Shown here: in pieces, positions 29,243-38,453 of the stretch | Layout: every line of letters starts with the position of its first letter | Numbering within the stretch: the first letter of the stretch is position 1 | Assembly (NCBI RefSeq): GCF_025144145.1 | Contig: NZ_CP083546.1 | Coordinates: 695,001 to 759,000, forward strand | Length of the DNA stretch: 64,000 nt | DNA from: Leisingera sp. M658 | Lineage (GTDB): Bacteria > Pseudomonadota > Alphaproteobacteria > Rhodobacterales > Rhodobacteraceae | Direction of reading: 5' to 3' | Notes under the pieces: generated by a model | Told to the model about the DNA's origin: nothing | Databases searched by the model: none | What the model saw: the letters and a program-made list of their open reading frames with translations, nothing else | Position numbers and translations under genes: made by a program

Positions 29243-30229
29243 ATGACGACATTCAAAATCGGCCGTCGCGTCCTTATGGCGGCCGCTGTTGCGGCGCTTG
29301 GTCTTGGAGCGCCCGCATCTGCCGCCGAAGAACCAGTCCTCGACAGTATTCACTTTCTGATTCCAGGCGGTGCCGGCGGCGGATGGGACGGCACAGCCCG
29401 TGGCACTGGCGAGGCCCTGACCAAGGCTGGGCTTGTCGGCAACGCATCCTACGAAAACATGTCCGGGGGCGGCGGTGGCAAGGCCATCGGCTATCTCATC
29501 GAAAACTCTGAAAGCAACCACGGCACCTTAATGGTCAACTCGACACCCATCGTGATCCGGTCACTGACAGGTGTGTTTCCGCATAACTTCCGCGATCTGA
29601 CCTTGGTTGCCGGTACAATCGGTGATTATGCCGCGCTGGTTGTTGGCAAGGACAGCCCTATCGACTCTATGGAAGACCTTTTGGCCGCCTTCGACGCCGA
29701 TCCGCGCGCAACTGCGATTGGCGGTGGTTCGGTTCCCGGCGGCATGGACCATCTGGTCGCCGCGATGGTGATGGAAGCAGCGGGCAAGGATCCGCTGGAC
29801 GTCAAATACATTCCGTACGATGCGGGCGGCAAAGCCATGGCCGCGCTTTTGTCGGGTGAAATTGCAGCCCTGTCGACCGGTTTTTCGGAAGCAGTGGACC
29901 TGGCGGCTGCGGGCGAGATCAAAATCATCGGGGTGACATCCGAGGAGCGCGTTGCGGCAGCACCGGATGCGATGACGATGAAAGAACAGGGCATCGGTAC
30001 GACATTTGTGAATTGGCGCGGTTTCTTCGGCGCGCCGGGGCTGCCGGCGGACAAGGTCGCCATGTACCAGGCGGCACTTTCAAAGATGTATGACACGCCG
30101 GAGTGGGAGGATGTCCGAGGCCGCAACGGCTGGGTCAATATCCACAACTCGGGCGATGCGTTCAAAACCTTCCTGGAAGAGCAGGAACAAGTCATCGGCG
30201 ATTTGATGAAAAAGCTGGGCTTCCTGTGA
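29243..30229 (+). CDS. tctC: Tripartite tricarboxylate transporter substrate-binding protein
   Basis: Periplasmic receptor of a TTT-family secondary importer. The 328 residues begin with a signal peptide (MTTFKIGRRVLMAAAVAAL, cleaved after ASAAE). The Bug/TctC fold is shown by IHFLIPGGAGGGWDGTARG, the substrate-loop glycine-rich MSGGGGGKAIGYL, and the middle segment SVPGGMDHLVAAMVMEAAGK. GGGAGG precedes the chosen ATG. Substrates of the family include citrate and other carboxylates; which one is bound here cannot be read from sequence. tctB and tctA follow. Confidence 0.93.
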   Translation: MTTFKIGRRVLMAAAVAALGLGAPASAAEEPVLDSIHFLIPGGAGGGWDGTARGTGEALTKAGLVGNASYENMSGGGGGKAIGYLIENSESNHGTLMVNSTPIVIRSLTGVFPHNFRDLTLVAGTIGDYAALVVGKDSPIDSMEDLLAAFDADPRATAIGGGSVPGGMDHLVAAMVMEAAGKDPLDVKYIPYDAGGKAMAALLSGEIAALSTGFSEAVDLAAAGEIKIIGVTSEERVAAAPDAMTMKEQGIGTTFVNWRGFFGAPGLPADKVAMYQAALSKMYDTPEWEDVRGRNGWVNIHNSGDAFKTFLEEQEQVIGDLMKKLGFL

Positions 30230-30283
30230 AGCCCGGACTGGCAGAGCGGGTGATCGCTCTGCTCGTTGCAACGGGAGGGAAAA

Positions 30284-30766
30284 ATGGCACTTGATCGTTG
30301 GATTGCACTGATATTGCTAGGTATTTGCCTGACTTATGGCTTTACCGCCTGGTTCACGATGGATACGGGGCTTGCACCGTTCATGCAGCGCAACCCGATC
30401 TGGCCAAGCACCTTTCCCAAAGTGCTTTCAATCCTGGGCGTGCTCGCCTCGCTGGTTGTTCTTCTGGGGCTCGAAAAGGGCGACGTGACGATTGGTGAAA
30501 TCGATTACCGGCGGCTGGGCGAATACAAGCTAGGGCAGGCCATCCTGCTGCTGGCGCTGATGGTTGCCTATGCGCTGTGCCTGCGCCCGCTGGGCTTCAT
30601 CGTTTCAACCGCTGCCTTTCTGATCCTCGGCTCGTTTGTTCTGGGAGAGCGCAAGTGGCATATCATGATCATCGTTGCGCTGATCGCCACATTGGTTGTC
30701 TGGTACCTGGTGCAACAGGTCCTTGGCATTTACATGCGCCCGCTGCCGGGCTTTTTCGGAGGCTGA
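30284..30766 (+). CDS. tctB: Tripartite tricarboxylate transporter small permease subunit
   Basis: A 160-residue membrane protein with four helices: about 6-25, 42-62, 82-105 and 120-150. It starts MALDRWIALILLGICLTYG and contains the family segment MQRNPIWPSTFPKVLSILGVL. GGGAGGG precedes the ATG. Its stop is one base from the tctA start. It partners TctA in the membrane and couples with TctC. Confidence 0.9.
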   Translation: MALDRWIALILLGICLTYGFTAWFTMDTGLAPFMQRNPIWPSTFPKVLSILGVLASLVVLLGLEKGDVTIGEIDYRRLGEYKLGQAILLLALMVAYALCLRPLGFIVSTAAFLILGSFVLGERKWHIMIIVALIATLVVWYLVQQVLGIYMRPLPGFFGG

Positions 30767-30767
30767 T

Positions 30768-32282
30768 ATGCTTGAAGGACTTCTCATCGGTCTGCAAACG
30801 GCGTTCTCAATCCAAAATCTTTTGATGGTGATCGGCGGTTGCCTGATCGGTACTTTTATCGGCATGCTTCCCGGTCTTGGGCCAATGTCGATCATCGCCA
30901 TCATGATTCCGGTGGCGATTTCAATGGGCGATCCATCGGCGGCACTGATTTTGCTGGCCGGTGTCTACTACGGGGCCATTTTTGGCGGCTCAACCTCGTC
31001 GATCCTGCTGAACGCTCCAGGCGTCGCAGGAACGGTAGCTTCGAGTTTTGACGGATATCCGATGGCCAAGCAGGGCAAGGCCGGCAAGGCCCTGACTATT
31101 GCCGCCATTGCCAGCTTTTGCGGCGGCACCGTGGGGGCGCTGCTGTTGATGGTTTTTGCCCCCGCCCTGTCCTCGGTCGCGCTTCTCTTTCACTCGGCTG
31201 AGTATTTTGCACTGATGGTCGTCGGCCTGTCGGCGATTGCGGCCTTTGCTGGCACCGGGCAGGTTGCCAAGGCTCTGTTGATGACTGTGCTTGGCCTGAT
31301 CATGGCGACAGTTGGGGAGGGCGCATTGTTCAACCTGCCGCGCTTCACGATGGGGATCATGGATCTGCAATCCGGCTTCGGTTTCATCACTCTTGCCATG
31401 GCGATGTTCGCCCTGCCCGAAGCGCTCTTTTTGGTGTTGAAGCCAAAGGAGACACATGACGGCAGCGGTGACGAGATCAAGGATTTGCGGATCAACCGTG
31501 CCGAGGCCAAGGCCATCGCACCAGTGATTGGCAGGCAGTCGCTACAAGGTTTCTTCATCGGAGTTCTGCCAGGCGCAGGCGCAACGATCGCCAGCTTTCT
31601 GGGATATGCGGTCGAACGTAACATCGCAACCAAGGACGAGCAGGCTGAATTTGGCAAAGGCTCGATCAAGGGTCTTGCCGCCCCGGAAACAGCCAATAAT
31701 GCCGCCTGCACCGGTTCATTTGTGCCCTTGCTGACCCTGGGCATTCCCGGTTCGGGCACGACCGCGATTCTGCTCGGCGCGCTCATCGCACTGAACGTAA
31801 CACCCGGCCCGCGTTTGATGATTGACGAACCGCAGGTGTTCTGGGCAGTCATTATGTCGATGTTTATTGGCAATCTGGTGTTGCTCGTACTGAACCTGCC
31901 GTTGATCCCCTACATCGCCAAGGTGCTTTTGGTTCCGCGCAACTACCTGATCCCCTTCATTCTCTTTTTCACGCTGATGGGGGCGTATATTGGTCAAAAC
32001 AACGCGACCGAATTGCTGATCCTGGTGGGGTTCGGCATCTGCGCCACGGCACTGAGGTTTGCCGACTATCCACTTGCCCCCCTGCTTATCGGGTTCATTC
32101 TTGGCGGCATGCTCGAAGATAATTTCGCCCGTTCGATGCAGCTCTACGATGGTGTTTCGTTCATTTGGGAACGCCCGATTACAGTCGGCCTTCTCGTGGT
32201 CGCGGGCCTGCTTGTCGTTCTTCCCGGTTATCGGGCAAGGCGGGCCGCACTGCGTGCCTCAGGCACAGCTGATGGTGATTAG
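30768..32282 (+). CDS. tctA: Tripartite tricarboxylate transporter large permease subunit
   Basis: A 504-residue permease with about ten to twelve hydrophobic helices. Family motifs are clear: GTFIGMLPGLGPMS near residue 25, YYGAIFGGSTSSILLN (about 65-80), and in the second half GVLPGAGATIASFLGYAVE followed by GIPGSGTTAILLGALIALNVTPGP by position. These two related halves are the inverted-repeat signature of TctA. The chosen ATG gives MLEGLLIGLQTAF. No terminator with a clear T run was found directly after the stop. Confidence 0.94.
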   Translation: MLEGLLIGLQTAFSIQNLLMVIGGCLIGTFIGMLPGLGPMSIIAIMIPVAISMGDPSAALILLAGVYYGAIFGGSTSSILLNAPGVAGTVASSFDGYPMAKQGKAGKALTIAAIASFCGGTVGALLLMVFAPALSSVALLFHSAEYFALMVVGLSAIAAFAGTGQVAKALLMTVLGLIMATVGEGALFNLPRFTMGIMDLQSGFGFITLAMAMFALPEALFLVLKPKETHDGSGDEIKDLRINRAEAKAIAPVIGRQSLQGFFIGVLPGAGATIASFLGYAVERNIATKDEQAEFGKGSIKGLAAPETANNAACTGSFVPLLTLGIPGSGTTAILLGALIALNVTPGPRLMIDEPQVFWAVIMSMFIGNLVLLVLNLPLIPYIAKVLLVPRNYLIPFILFFTLMGAYIGQNNATELLILVGFGICATALRFADYPLAPLLIGFILGGMLEDNFARSMQLYDGVSFIWERPITVGLLVVAGLLVVLPGYRARRAALRASGTADGD

Positions 32283-32586
32283 GCGGCGAAATTTGGAACC
32301 TGGTCTACGCCCGCCGTTCAGCGCCTTGTACCAGTTCGAGTGTGCCGCAGAAAACGTAGCTTGAGCTCTTGCCGGTTTTCTCTGCGCAGAAGACGAGCGG
32401 CTGCTCTGCTGAAATCGCATGGGCAAAGAGCGTTCCGGTATTTGGCGTCAACACGCTCTTTGCCCATGCTTACAGCGCGAACAGGTGTAGATCAAAGCAA
32501 CACGGCAGATGTTTTCAGCCGGATGAACAGGGGAGGCTGGCAGAAATGTGATGACCCTTGGCGCGATTGCCGCTTAAGCTGGCTGC
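32283..32586. other. Intergenic region containing a 17-bp inverted repeat
   Basis: No gene is supported between tctA and the DUF1194 gene. GCATGGGCAAAGAGCG (32417-32432) and CGCTCTTTGCCCATGC (32454-32469) are perfect complements, extended by one T-A pair, around a loop of about 20 bases. Neither side has a T run, so it is not an ordinary terminator. Confidence 0.6.
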
Positions 32587-33288
32587 ATGCGGGTTTTGCA
32601 GCTTCTGGTTATCTCGACGCTCTCCCTCTGGCCGTTGCGGGCAGCGGCCTGCGATCTGGCATTGGTGCTGGCAGTGGATGTCTCGGGGTCGGTGGATGCC
32701 GAGGAGTACCGCATTCAGATGGACGGGCTGGCGGCGGGGCTGCGCGACGGGGTGGTGTCAGAGGCGCTGGTCAAGGCGCGTGCGCAGGTGCTGTTGGTGC
32801 AATGGTCCGGCGAGTCACGGCAGGAGGTGACGTTGCCTTGGGCTCCGGTGCGCAGTTTTGCCGATGTCGAGGCATTGGCCCGGCAGATCGAACAGGCGCC
32901 GCGGCCCTGGCGCAATTACTCCACTGCAGTGGGGGAGGCGCTGTTTCTGGCGCTGGATCAGTTTTCCGCAGTGCCGGATTGCAGGCGCAGGGTGATCGAC
33001 ATTTCCGGCGACGGATTTTCCAATGAAGGTGTTGAGCCGCGCGAAGCGCATGGGGCGCTGTCTGCCCTTGGGGTGACAGTGAACGCCATCGCCATCGAGC
33101 AGAGCGAACCGGATCTGACAGCCTATTTTTTTGAAAATGTGATCCGCGGCGACGGGGCTTTTGTGGTCACCGCCTCCAGCTTTGACGACTACCCTGCGCG
33201 GATCCGCAAGAAGCTGGTGCGGGAGGTTGCAAAGCAGACAGCTGCGCTGCCGCCCGAGGCAGACAGGAGGGCGCTGGCTTTGCAGTGA
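32587..33288 (+). CDS. DUF1194 von Willebrand factor A domain protein
   Basis: A 233-residue secreted protein: the signal peptide MRVLQLLVISTLSLWPLRAAA is followed at once by a VWA domain with a metal-ion-dependent adhesion site, DVSGSVDAEEY (residues 30-40), and ISGDGFSNEG near 140. The whole mature protein is the DUF1194 domain, an alphaproteobacterial VWA type of unknown function. It is monocistronic by position, about 195 bases before sdhC on the same strand; the sdh promoter region lies between. Confidence 0.87.
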   Translation: MRVLQLLVISTLSLWPLRAAACDLALVLAVDVSGSVDAEEYRIQMDGLAAGLRDGVVSEALVKARAQVLLVQWSGESRQEVTLPWAPVRSFADVEALARQIEQAPRPWRNYSTAVGEALFLALDQFSAVPDCRRRVIDISGDGFSNEGVEPREAHGALSALGVTVNAIAIEQSEPDLTAYFFENVIRGDGAFVVTASSFDDYPARIRKKLVREVAKQTAALPPEADRRALALQ

Positions 33289-33334
33289 TTTGCAGATTGT
33301 CTTGTGATTCTGCAAAAATTTTCCAATTTGTAAA

Positions 33335-33368
33335 TTTGTGATCACTAATTATTTGCTGTGATCACAAG
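33335..33368. promoter_or_regulatory. Paired GTGATCAC palindromes upstream of sdhC
   Basis: GTGATCAC occurs at 33338-33345 (flank TTT) and 33358-33365 (flank AAG), with centres 20 bp apart, about 120-145 bases before the sdhC ATG. It matches the doublet before sucC in sequence, spacing and distance from the start. A possible half-site, TTGTGATT, lies about 30 bases to the left. Confidence 0.65.
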
Positions 33369-33482
33369 TCGTGGCCTTTTAGCGCCAACAGAGCAATTTC
33401 CCGTGTTTTTTAACACTTCCTTCGGGTGACACGCCGTAAAAATCGGCTAAAACGTCGTCAGCCAACCTGAAAAGGAGCCAAC

Positions 33483-33866
33483 ATGGCCGATGTCAATCGG
33501 GGCAACCGCCCGCTTTCGCCGCATTTGCAGGTCTACCGGCCGCAGCTGACCTCCCTGACGTCGATCCTGACCCGGATCACCGGCAATGCGCTGATCGTCT
33601 CGGCGCTGCTGATTGCCTGGTGGTTCCTGGCCGCCGCAACCTCGCCTGAATACTTCACCATTGCCAATGGCGTGCTGACCAGCTGGTTCGGCGATCTGGT
33701 GATGACCTTGTCGGCGCTGGGCCTTTGGTATCACACACTGGCGGGTATCCGGCACCTGATCTGGGACAACGGCTATATGCTGGACCTGGACCAGGCCGAG
33801 AAGCTGGGCTGGTTTGTGATCACAGGATCAGTGATCCTGACCGTTCTGACCATTATTATCGTCTAA
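33483..33866 (+). CDS. sdhC: Succinate dehydrogenase cytochrome b556 subunit
   Basis: Membrane anchor of complex II. The 127 residues begin with the family motif RPLSPHLQVYRPQLTS and have three helices (about 30-52, 63-90 and 105-127). The haem-region histidines lie in LWYHTLAGIRHLIWD. AAGGAG precedes the ATG. It opens the sdhCDAB operon, with sdhD 17 bases downstream. Confidence 0.95.
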   Translation: MADVNRGNRPLSPHLQVYRPQLTSLTSILTRITGNALIVSALLIAWWFLAAATSPEYFTIANGVLTSWFGDLVMTLSALGLWYHTLAGIRHLIWDNGYMLDLDQAEKLGWFVITGSVILTVLTIIIV

Positions 33867-33883
33867 GCTGAAGGACACACGCG

Positions 33884-34255
33884 ATGCGATTTCTGACTGA
33901 CCGCAAGCGCGCCGTTGGCATGGGCGCTGCAAAATCCGGAACCAGCCATCATTGGGCGATGCAGGTGAGCTCGGTTGCTCTCTTGATCCTGGTGCCGCTG
34001 TTTGTCTTCACCTTCGGCTCCGCGCTGGGCGGATCTTACGAGGAGATCACCGCCTATTATTCGCGCCCGTTCCCGGCGCTTGTGGCGGCGCTGACCATCT
34101 GGGTCGGCATGATGCACTTCAAGTCCGGCGCCCAGATCATGATCGAGGACTATGTTCACGGCGTCAAAGGCCGTCTGACGATCATTCTGGTCAACTGCCT
34201 GTCTTATGTTGTCGCCGCGACCAGCGCCTATGCGTTGATCCGCCTGGCCCTGTAA
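33884..34255 (+). CDS. sdhD: Succinate dehydrogenase hydrophobic membrane anchor
   Basis: A 123-residue membrane subunit with three helices (about 25-48, 61-80 and 98-120). It starts MRFLTDRKRAVGMGAAKSGTSHHW and has the haem-ligand/quinone-site segment MHFKSGAQIMIEDYVHG. With SdhC it anchors the catalytic subunits and carries haem b. It sits in the operon between sdhC and sdhA with short gaps. Confidence 0.94.
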   Translation: MRFLTDRKRAVGMGAAKSGTSHHWAMQVSSVALLILVPLFVFTFGSALGGSYEEITAYYSRPFPALVAALTIWVGMMHFKSGAQIMIEDYVHGVKGRLTIILVNCLSYVVAATSAYALIRLAL

Positions 34256-34273
34256 TCTCCGAGGTTTCCATCA

Positions 34274-36079
34274 ATGGCTGCTTACGAATACGAAACACAT
34301 GAATATGACGTGGTCGTGGTTGGCGCCGGCGGGGCTGGCCTCCGCGCGACGCTGGGCATGGCGGAACAGGGGCTGCGCACTGCATGCGTGACCAAGGTGT
34401 TCCCGACCCGCTCCCACACCGTGGCGGCGCAGGGCGGTATTGCCGCCAGCCTGGGCAACATGGGCCCCGACAGCTGGCAGTGGCATATGTATGACACCGT
34501 CAAGGGCTCCGACTGGCTGGGCGATACCGACGCGATGGAATACCTGGCGCGCGAAGCCCCCAAGGCTGTTTACGAGCTGGAACATTATGGCGTGCCGTTC
34601 TCGCGTACTGAGGAAGGCAAGATCTACCAGCGCCCGTTCGGCGGCCACACCACTGAATTCGGCGAAGGCCCCGCCGTGCAGCGCACCTGTGCCGCGGCTG
34701 ACCGGACCGGCCACGCGATCCTGCACACGCTGTATGGCCAGTCGCTCAAGAACAACGCGGAATTCTATATCGAGTATTTCGCCATCGACCTGATCATGTC
34801 CGACGACGGGCAGTGCCAGGGCGTGGTGTGCTGGAAGCTCGATGATGGCACCATGCATATCTTCAACGCCAAGATGGTGGTGCTGGCGACCGGCGGTTAT
34901 GGCCGCGCCTATTTCTCCGCCACTTCGGCGCATACCTGTACCGGCGACGGCGGCGGCATGGTGGCGCGCGCCGGTCTGGCGCTGCAGGACATGGAGTTCG
35001 TGCAATTCCACCCGACCGGCATCTACGGCTCCGGCTGCCTGATCACCGAGGGCGCGCGCGGCGAGGGCGGCTATCTGACTAACTCCGAAGGTGAGCGGTT
35101 CATGGAGCGCTATGCGCCCCAGTACAAGGATCTGGCGCCGCGCGACTATGTCAGCCGCTCGATGACCATGGAAATCCGAGAAGGCCGCGGTGTGGGCGCC
35201 GAGGGCGACCATATCCACCTGAACCTTTCACACCTGCCGGCCGAAGCGCTGGCGGAGCGGCTGCCGGGCATTTCCGAAAGCGCTAAAATCTTTGCTGGTG
35301 TGGACGTCACCAAGGAGCCGATCCCGGTTCTGCCCACCGTGCATTACAACATGGGCGGCATCCCGACCAACTATTGGGGTGAGGTGCTGAACCCGACGGC
35401 TGACGACCCGACCGGTGTGGTGCCGGGCCTGATGGCCGTGGGCGAGGCTGGCTGCGCCTCGGTGCATGGTGCCAACCGGCTTGGCTCCAACTCGCTGATT
35501 GATCTGGTGGTCTTTGGCCGCGCCTCCGCCATCCGTGCGGGCAAGGTTGTGGACCCTGAGGCAGCAAATCCGGTGCTGAACACGGCTTCCGTTGATAAGG
35601 CATTCGACCGTTTCGATGCCTTGCGCAATGCCAAGGGCGGCATCCCGACCGCGGATCTGCGGCTGGAGATGCAGAAATGCATGCAGGCCGACGCTGCCGT
35701 GTTCCGCACTGCGGAAACCATGGCCGAAGGCGTAGAAAAGATGACCGCGATCGCCGCCAAGCTGGACGACCTGCAGGTGACCGACCGGTCGCTGGTCTGG
35801 AACTCCGACCTGATGGAAACGCTGGAGCTGACAAACCTGATGCCCAGTGCATTGGCCACCATCGTCGGCGCCGAAGCCCGCAAGGAAAGCCGCGGCGCGC
35901 ATGCGCATGAGGATTTCTCGACCCGCGACGATGAAAACTGGCGTGTCCACACCGTCTCCCGCGTGGCGGGCAACAAGGTAGAACTCAGCTACCGTCCGGT
36001 GATCACCGACCCGTTGTCGACCGAAGCCGAAGGCGGTATCAGCCTCAAGAAAATCGCGCCGAAGGCGAGGACGTTCTGA
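34274..36079 (+). CDS. sdhA: Succinate dehydrogenase flavoprotein subunit
   Basis: Oxidises succinate to fumarate using covalent FAD. The 601 residues show the dinucleotide fold [14 protein letters not shown], the FAD-linked histidine in [11 protein letters not shown] (His48), the active-site [20 protein letters not shown], and [11 protein letters not shown] near the C-terminal third. Length is normal. Its TGA shares one base with the ATG of a small secreted-protein gene, so sdhA is not directly followed by sdhB. Confidence 0.97.
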   Translation: MAAYEYETHEYDVVVVGAGGAGLRATLGMAEQGLRTACVTKVFPTRSHTVAAQGGIAASLGNMGPDSWQWHMYDTVKGSDWLGDTDAMEYLAREAPKAVYELEHYGVPFSRTEEGKIYQRPFGGHTTEFGEGPAVQRTCAAADRTGHAILHTLYGQSLKNNAEFYIEYFAIDLIMSDDGQCQGVVCWKLDDGTMHIFNAKMVVLATGGYGRAYFSATSAHTCTGDGGGMVARAGLALQDMEFVQFHPTGIYGSGCLITEGARGEGGYLTNSEGERFMERYAPQYKDLAPRDYVSRSMTMEIREGRGVGAEGDHIHLNLSHLPAEALAERLPGISESAKIFAGVDVTKEPIPVLPTVHYNMGGIPTNYWGEVLNPTADDPTGVVPGLMAVGEAGCASVHGANRLGSNSLIDLVVFGRASAIRAGKVVDPEAANPVLNTASVDKAFDRFDALRNAKGGIPTADLRLEMQKCMQADAAVFRTAETMAEGVEKMTAIAAKLDDLQVTDRSLVWNSDLMETLELTNLMPSALATIVGAEARKESRGAHAHEDFSTRDDENWRVHTVSRVAGNKVELSYRPVITDPLSTEAEGGISLKKIAPKARTF

Positions 36080-36372
36080 TGAAAAAGCTTACACTTTCTG
36101 TTGGCCTGGCAATGGCCTGCTTTACCATGCCGGCCTCGGCTAACCCGATCCTCTATGCGATGAACGAACAGCCTTATTGTTTGGAAGAGGTCGCTAATTC
36201 GGAGGTCCTTCATGTCAAAGGCCTTAAGCGTGTTGGCAACAGCGGTGTCCGCATGACGATCAAGCAGAGCAAGAGGGTCGAGGCCAAGGCCAAAGACTTC
36301 CGAACCGCAAGATCGGCCTTCACGGCCTGTATGGCGCGCAGACTCGAAGCCCATTCTGTAACGGTCGAGTAA
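36079..36372 (+). CDS. Hypothetical secreted protein between sdhA and sdhB
   Basis: A 97-residue protein with a signal peptide ([21 protein letters not shown], cleaved before NPILY). The mature part is about 75 residues, basic, with two cysteines (QPYCLEEV and FTACMAR). No family was recognised. Its ATG overlaps the sdhA stop by one base and the sdhB start lies 27 bases after its end, so it is embedded in the operon. It would reach the periplasm, whereas the Sdh catalytic head is cytoplasmic; a role in complex II is therefore not obvious. Confidence 0.75.
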   Translation: MKKLTLSVGLAMACFTMPASANPILYAMNEQPYCLEEVANSEVLHVKGLKRVGNSGVRMTIKQSKRVEAKAKDFRTARSAFTACMARRLEAHSVTVE

Positions 36373-36399
36373 TCGCCAGGGACCCGAAGGAGACAGACC

Positions 36400-37179
36400 A
36401 TGGTTCAATTCAGCCTTCCCAAGAACTCCAAGATCACCACCGGCAAGACCTGGCCCAAGCCGGACGGCGCCAGCAATGTGCGCAAGTTCAAGATCTACCG
36501 CTGGAACCCGGATGACGGCCAGAACCCGCGTGTCGATACCTATTTCCTGGACATGGACAGCTGCGGCCCGATGGTGCTGGACGCGCTGATCAAGATCAAG
36601 AACGAGATCGACCCGACGCTGACTTTCCGCCGCTCCTGCCGCGAGGGGATCTGCGGGTCGTGTGCGATGAACATCGACGGCATCAACACGCTGGCCTGCA
36701 TTTATGGCATGGATGAGATCAAGGGCGATGTGGCGATCTATCCGCTGCCGCATATGCCGGTGGTCAAGGACCTGATCCCGGACCTGACACACTTCTATGC
36801 CCAGCATGCTTCAATCATGCCTTGGCTGGAAACCAAGACCAACCGCCCCGCCAAAGAGTGGAAGCAGTCGATTGAGGACCGCAAGAAGCTGGATGGGCTT
36901 TATGAATGCGTGATGTGCGCCAGCTGCTCAACGTCCTGCCCAAGCTACTGGTGGAACGGCGACCGTTACCTTGGACCCGCAGCCCTCCTGCACGCCTACC
37001 GCTGGATCATCGACAGCCGGGATGAGGCGACGCCGGAACGTCTGGATCAGCTGGAAGACCCGTTCAAGCTCTACCGCTGCCATACCATCATGAACTGTGC
37101 CAAGACCTGCCCCAAGGGTCTGAACCCGGCCAAGGCGATTTCACATATCAAGCAAATGATGGTCGAGCGCAGCGTTTGA
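36400..37179 (+). CDS. sdhB: Succinate dehydrogenase iron-sulfur subunit
   Basis: Electron-transfer subunit with three Fe-S clusters. The 259 residues place the [2Fe-2S] ligands at Cys80, Cys85, Cys88 and Cys100 ([10 protein letters not shown]). The [4Fe-4S] ligands are at Cys170, Cys173, Cys176 and Cys237, and the [3Fe-4S] ligands at Cys180, Cys227 and Cys233. All key residues are present. GAAGGAG lies before the ATG. A rho-independent terminator stands about 60 bases after the stop and closes the operon. Confidence 0.97.
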   Translation: MVQFSLPKNSKITTGKTWPKPDGASNVRKFKIYRWNPDDGQNPRVDTYFLDMDSCGPMVLDALIKIKNEIDPTLTFRRSCREGICGSCAMNIDGINTLACIYGMDEIKGDVAIYPLPHMPVVKDLIPDLTHFYAQHASIMPWLETKTNRPAKEWKQSIEDRKKLDGLYECVMCASCSTSCPSYWWNGDRYLGPAALLHAYRWIIDSRDEATPERLDQLEDPFKLYRCHTIMNCAKTCPKGLNPAKAISHIKQMMVERSV

Positions 37180-37237
37180 TATGCAACAAGACTGATCCGC
37201 AAGGATCCGCTGCCCAGCAGCGATGAAAATTGCACCG

Positions 37238-37273
37238 CCCCCGGTTTCCTGCGAAACCGGGGGTATTGTTTTT
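37238..37273 (+). terminator. Terminator of the sdh operon
   Basis: CCCCCGGTTTC pairs perfectly with GAAACCGGGGG around CTGC (11 bp), followed by TATTGTTTTT. It lies between sdhB and the small lipoprotein gene. Confidence 0.9.
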
Positions 37274-37298
37274 CCCCAGGCAGACGGCAGGCACAGAA

Positions 37299-37568
37299 AT
37301 GAAATCCATCTTTCCGGCCATTGCGGCCTTGAGCATTCTTTCAGGCTGCTTGTCGGCGGCAGACAATGACCGCTTGGGCGCGCAGCTTGCTGCCACCGAC
37401 GCCCGCATCCCCGGTTGTATCGACGCGGCAGGCATCACCGGCCAGTACCGGGTGCGGACCGAGTTCCTGGGCCATGGGGCCGGGGCGATTGTCTTGCGGA
37501 CCGTGCAGCCTGGGCAAAATGTGACGGACAGGCAGGCGGCGCAGGCAACCTCCTGCATTAACGCCTGA
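37299..37568 (+). CDS. Small hypothetical lipoprotein
   Basis: An 89-residue protein with a lipoprotein signal, MKSIFPAIAALSILSGCLSA (lipobox LSGC, Cys17). The mature part has two further cysteines (IPGCIDAA and ATSCINA), likely paired. No family was recognised. It begins 26 bases after the sdh terminator; no clear Shine-Dalgarno sequence is seen (GGCACAGAA precedes the ATG). An upstream in-frame ATG would start inside the terminator and is rejected. Confidence 0.68.
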   Translation: MKSIFPAIAALSILSGCLSAADNDRLGAQLAATDARIPGCIDAAGITGQYRVRTEFLGHGAGAIVLRTVQPGQNVTDRQAAQATSCINA

Positions 37569-37613
37569 CGCATGCGGGTTGAGCTTCGGTTGAGCCGCCC
37601 CTAGGCTGCAGGC

Positions 37614-38324
37614 ATGCAACCACATGTTTTTGCCATTCTTTTAGCCGGGCTTGCCGGTCTCGCCATGCCGTTAGGCGGCTTCCTTGCCTGGTGCGAGCAT
37701 ATCCGCAACCCGATGCTCCGGGACGAGGTGCTGCACACCATCGGGGCCATTGGCGGCGGGGCGCTGGCCTCGGCGGTGGCGCTGGTGCTGGTGCCGGAAG
37801 CGGCCGAGGTGCTGCCGCCCGCTTGGGCGGTTGGCCTGTTTGCCGCTGGCGGAGCGGTGTTTTATGCGGTCGATGCGCTGTTGCAGCGCCGTGGCGGCAG
37901 CGGCGCCTTGCTGATGGCGATGCTGCTGGACTACCTGCCGGAAGCGATGGCGCTGGGGGCTATGCTGGTGGCGGATGCGGCCACCGCCAAGCTGCTGGCG
38001 CTGATGATCTTCCTGCAGAACCTGCCCGAAGGCTTTGCCGCCTTCCGCGAAGTCTGGAGTGGCAGCAGCCCGGCCTGGCATGTGTTGCTGGCCTTTCTTG
38101 GGCTGGCCGCGCTCGGGCCTGCCTGTGCGCTGGTTGGGCTTTTTTGGCTGGCGGACGCCCGTGCTGCGCTGGGGGCGATCATGATCTTTGCGGCTGGCGG
38201 CATTCTCTATCTGCTGTTCCAGGATATTGCGCCCAAGGCCCATTCCAGCCGCAGCAGCGTGCCGGCACTGGGTGCGGTTGCCGGTTTTGCGCTGGGGCTG
38301 GCCGGGGAGCTTCTGACCGGCTGA
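37614..38324 (+). CDS. ZIP-like divalent metal transporter
   Basis: A 236-residue membrane protein with about eight helices, of the ZIP family size. The two central helices carry LLDYLPEAMALGAML and IFLQNLPEGFAAF, corresponding to the HNxPEG metal-site motifs of helices IV and V. The prolines and glutamates are kept, but the first histidine is Asp and the second is Gln. A short cytoplasmic loop around residue 100 has RRGGSG and no histidine cluster. Transport of Zn, Fe or Mn is therefore uncertain, and selectivity may be altered. Confidence 0.75.
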   Translation: MQPHVFAILLAGLAGLAMPLGGFLAWCEHIRNPMLRDEVLHTIGAIGGGALASAVALVLVPEAAEVLPPAWAVGLFAAGGAVFYAVDALLQRRGGSGALLMAMLLDYLPEAMALGAMLVADAATAKLLALMIFLQNLPEGFAAFREVWSGSSPAWHVLLAFLGLAALGPACALVGLFWLADARAALGAIMIFAAGGILYLLFQDIAPKAHSSRSSVPALGAVAGFALGLAGELLTG

Positions 38325-38453
38325 GACTTGCCTGCGGGGTTTGCAATGCGGTGCTTGCATGACGCCTTTGCACAATCATCTGCTGCAGCGGGTTTGGCCT
38401 GCGCCTATCCTCCTGCGCAAGGGAGGACCGTGCCAGACTATGGAGGCAACCCG

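Noticed and set aside
32340-33026. Plus-strand frame overlapping the DUF1194 gene in another frame
   Set aside because: Its second half is glycine/alanine-rich nonsense made by frame shift of the VWA gene.
33812-33825. GTGATCAC inside sdhC, and others inside sucD and an ABC permease gene
   Set aside because: Each is a single copy encoding ordinary Val-Ile-Thr-type codons, not the spaced doublet seen upstream of sucC and sdhC.
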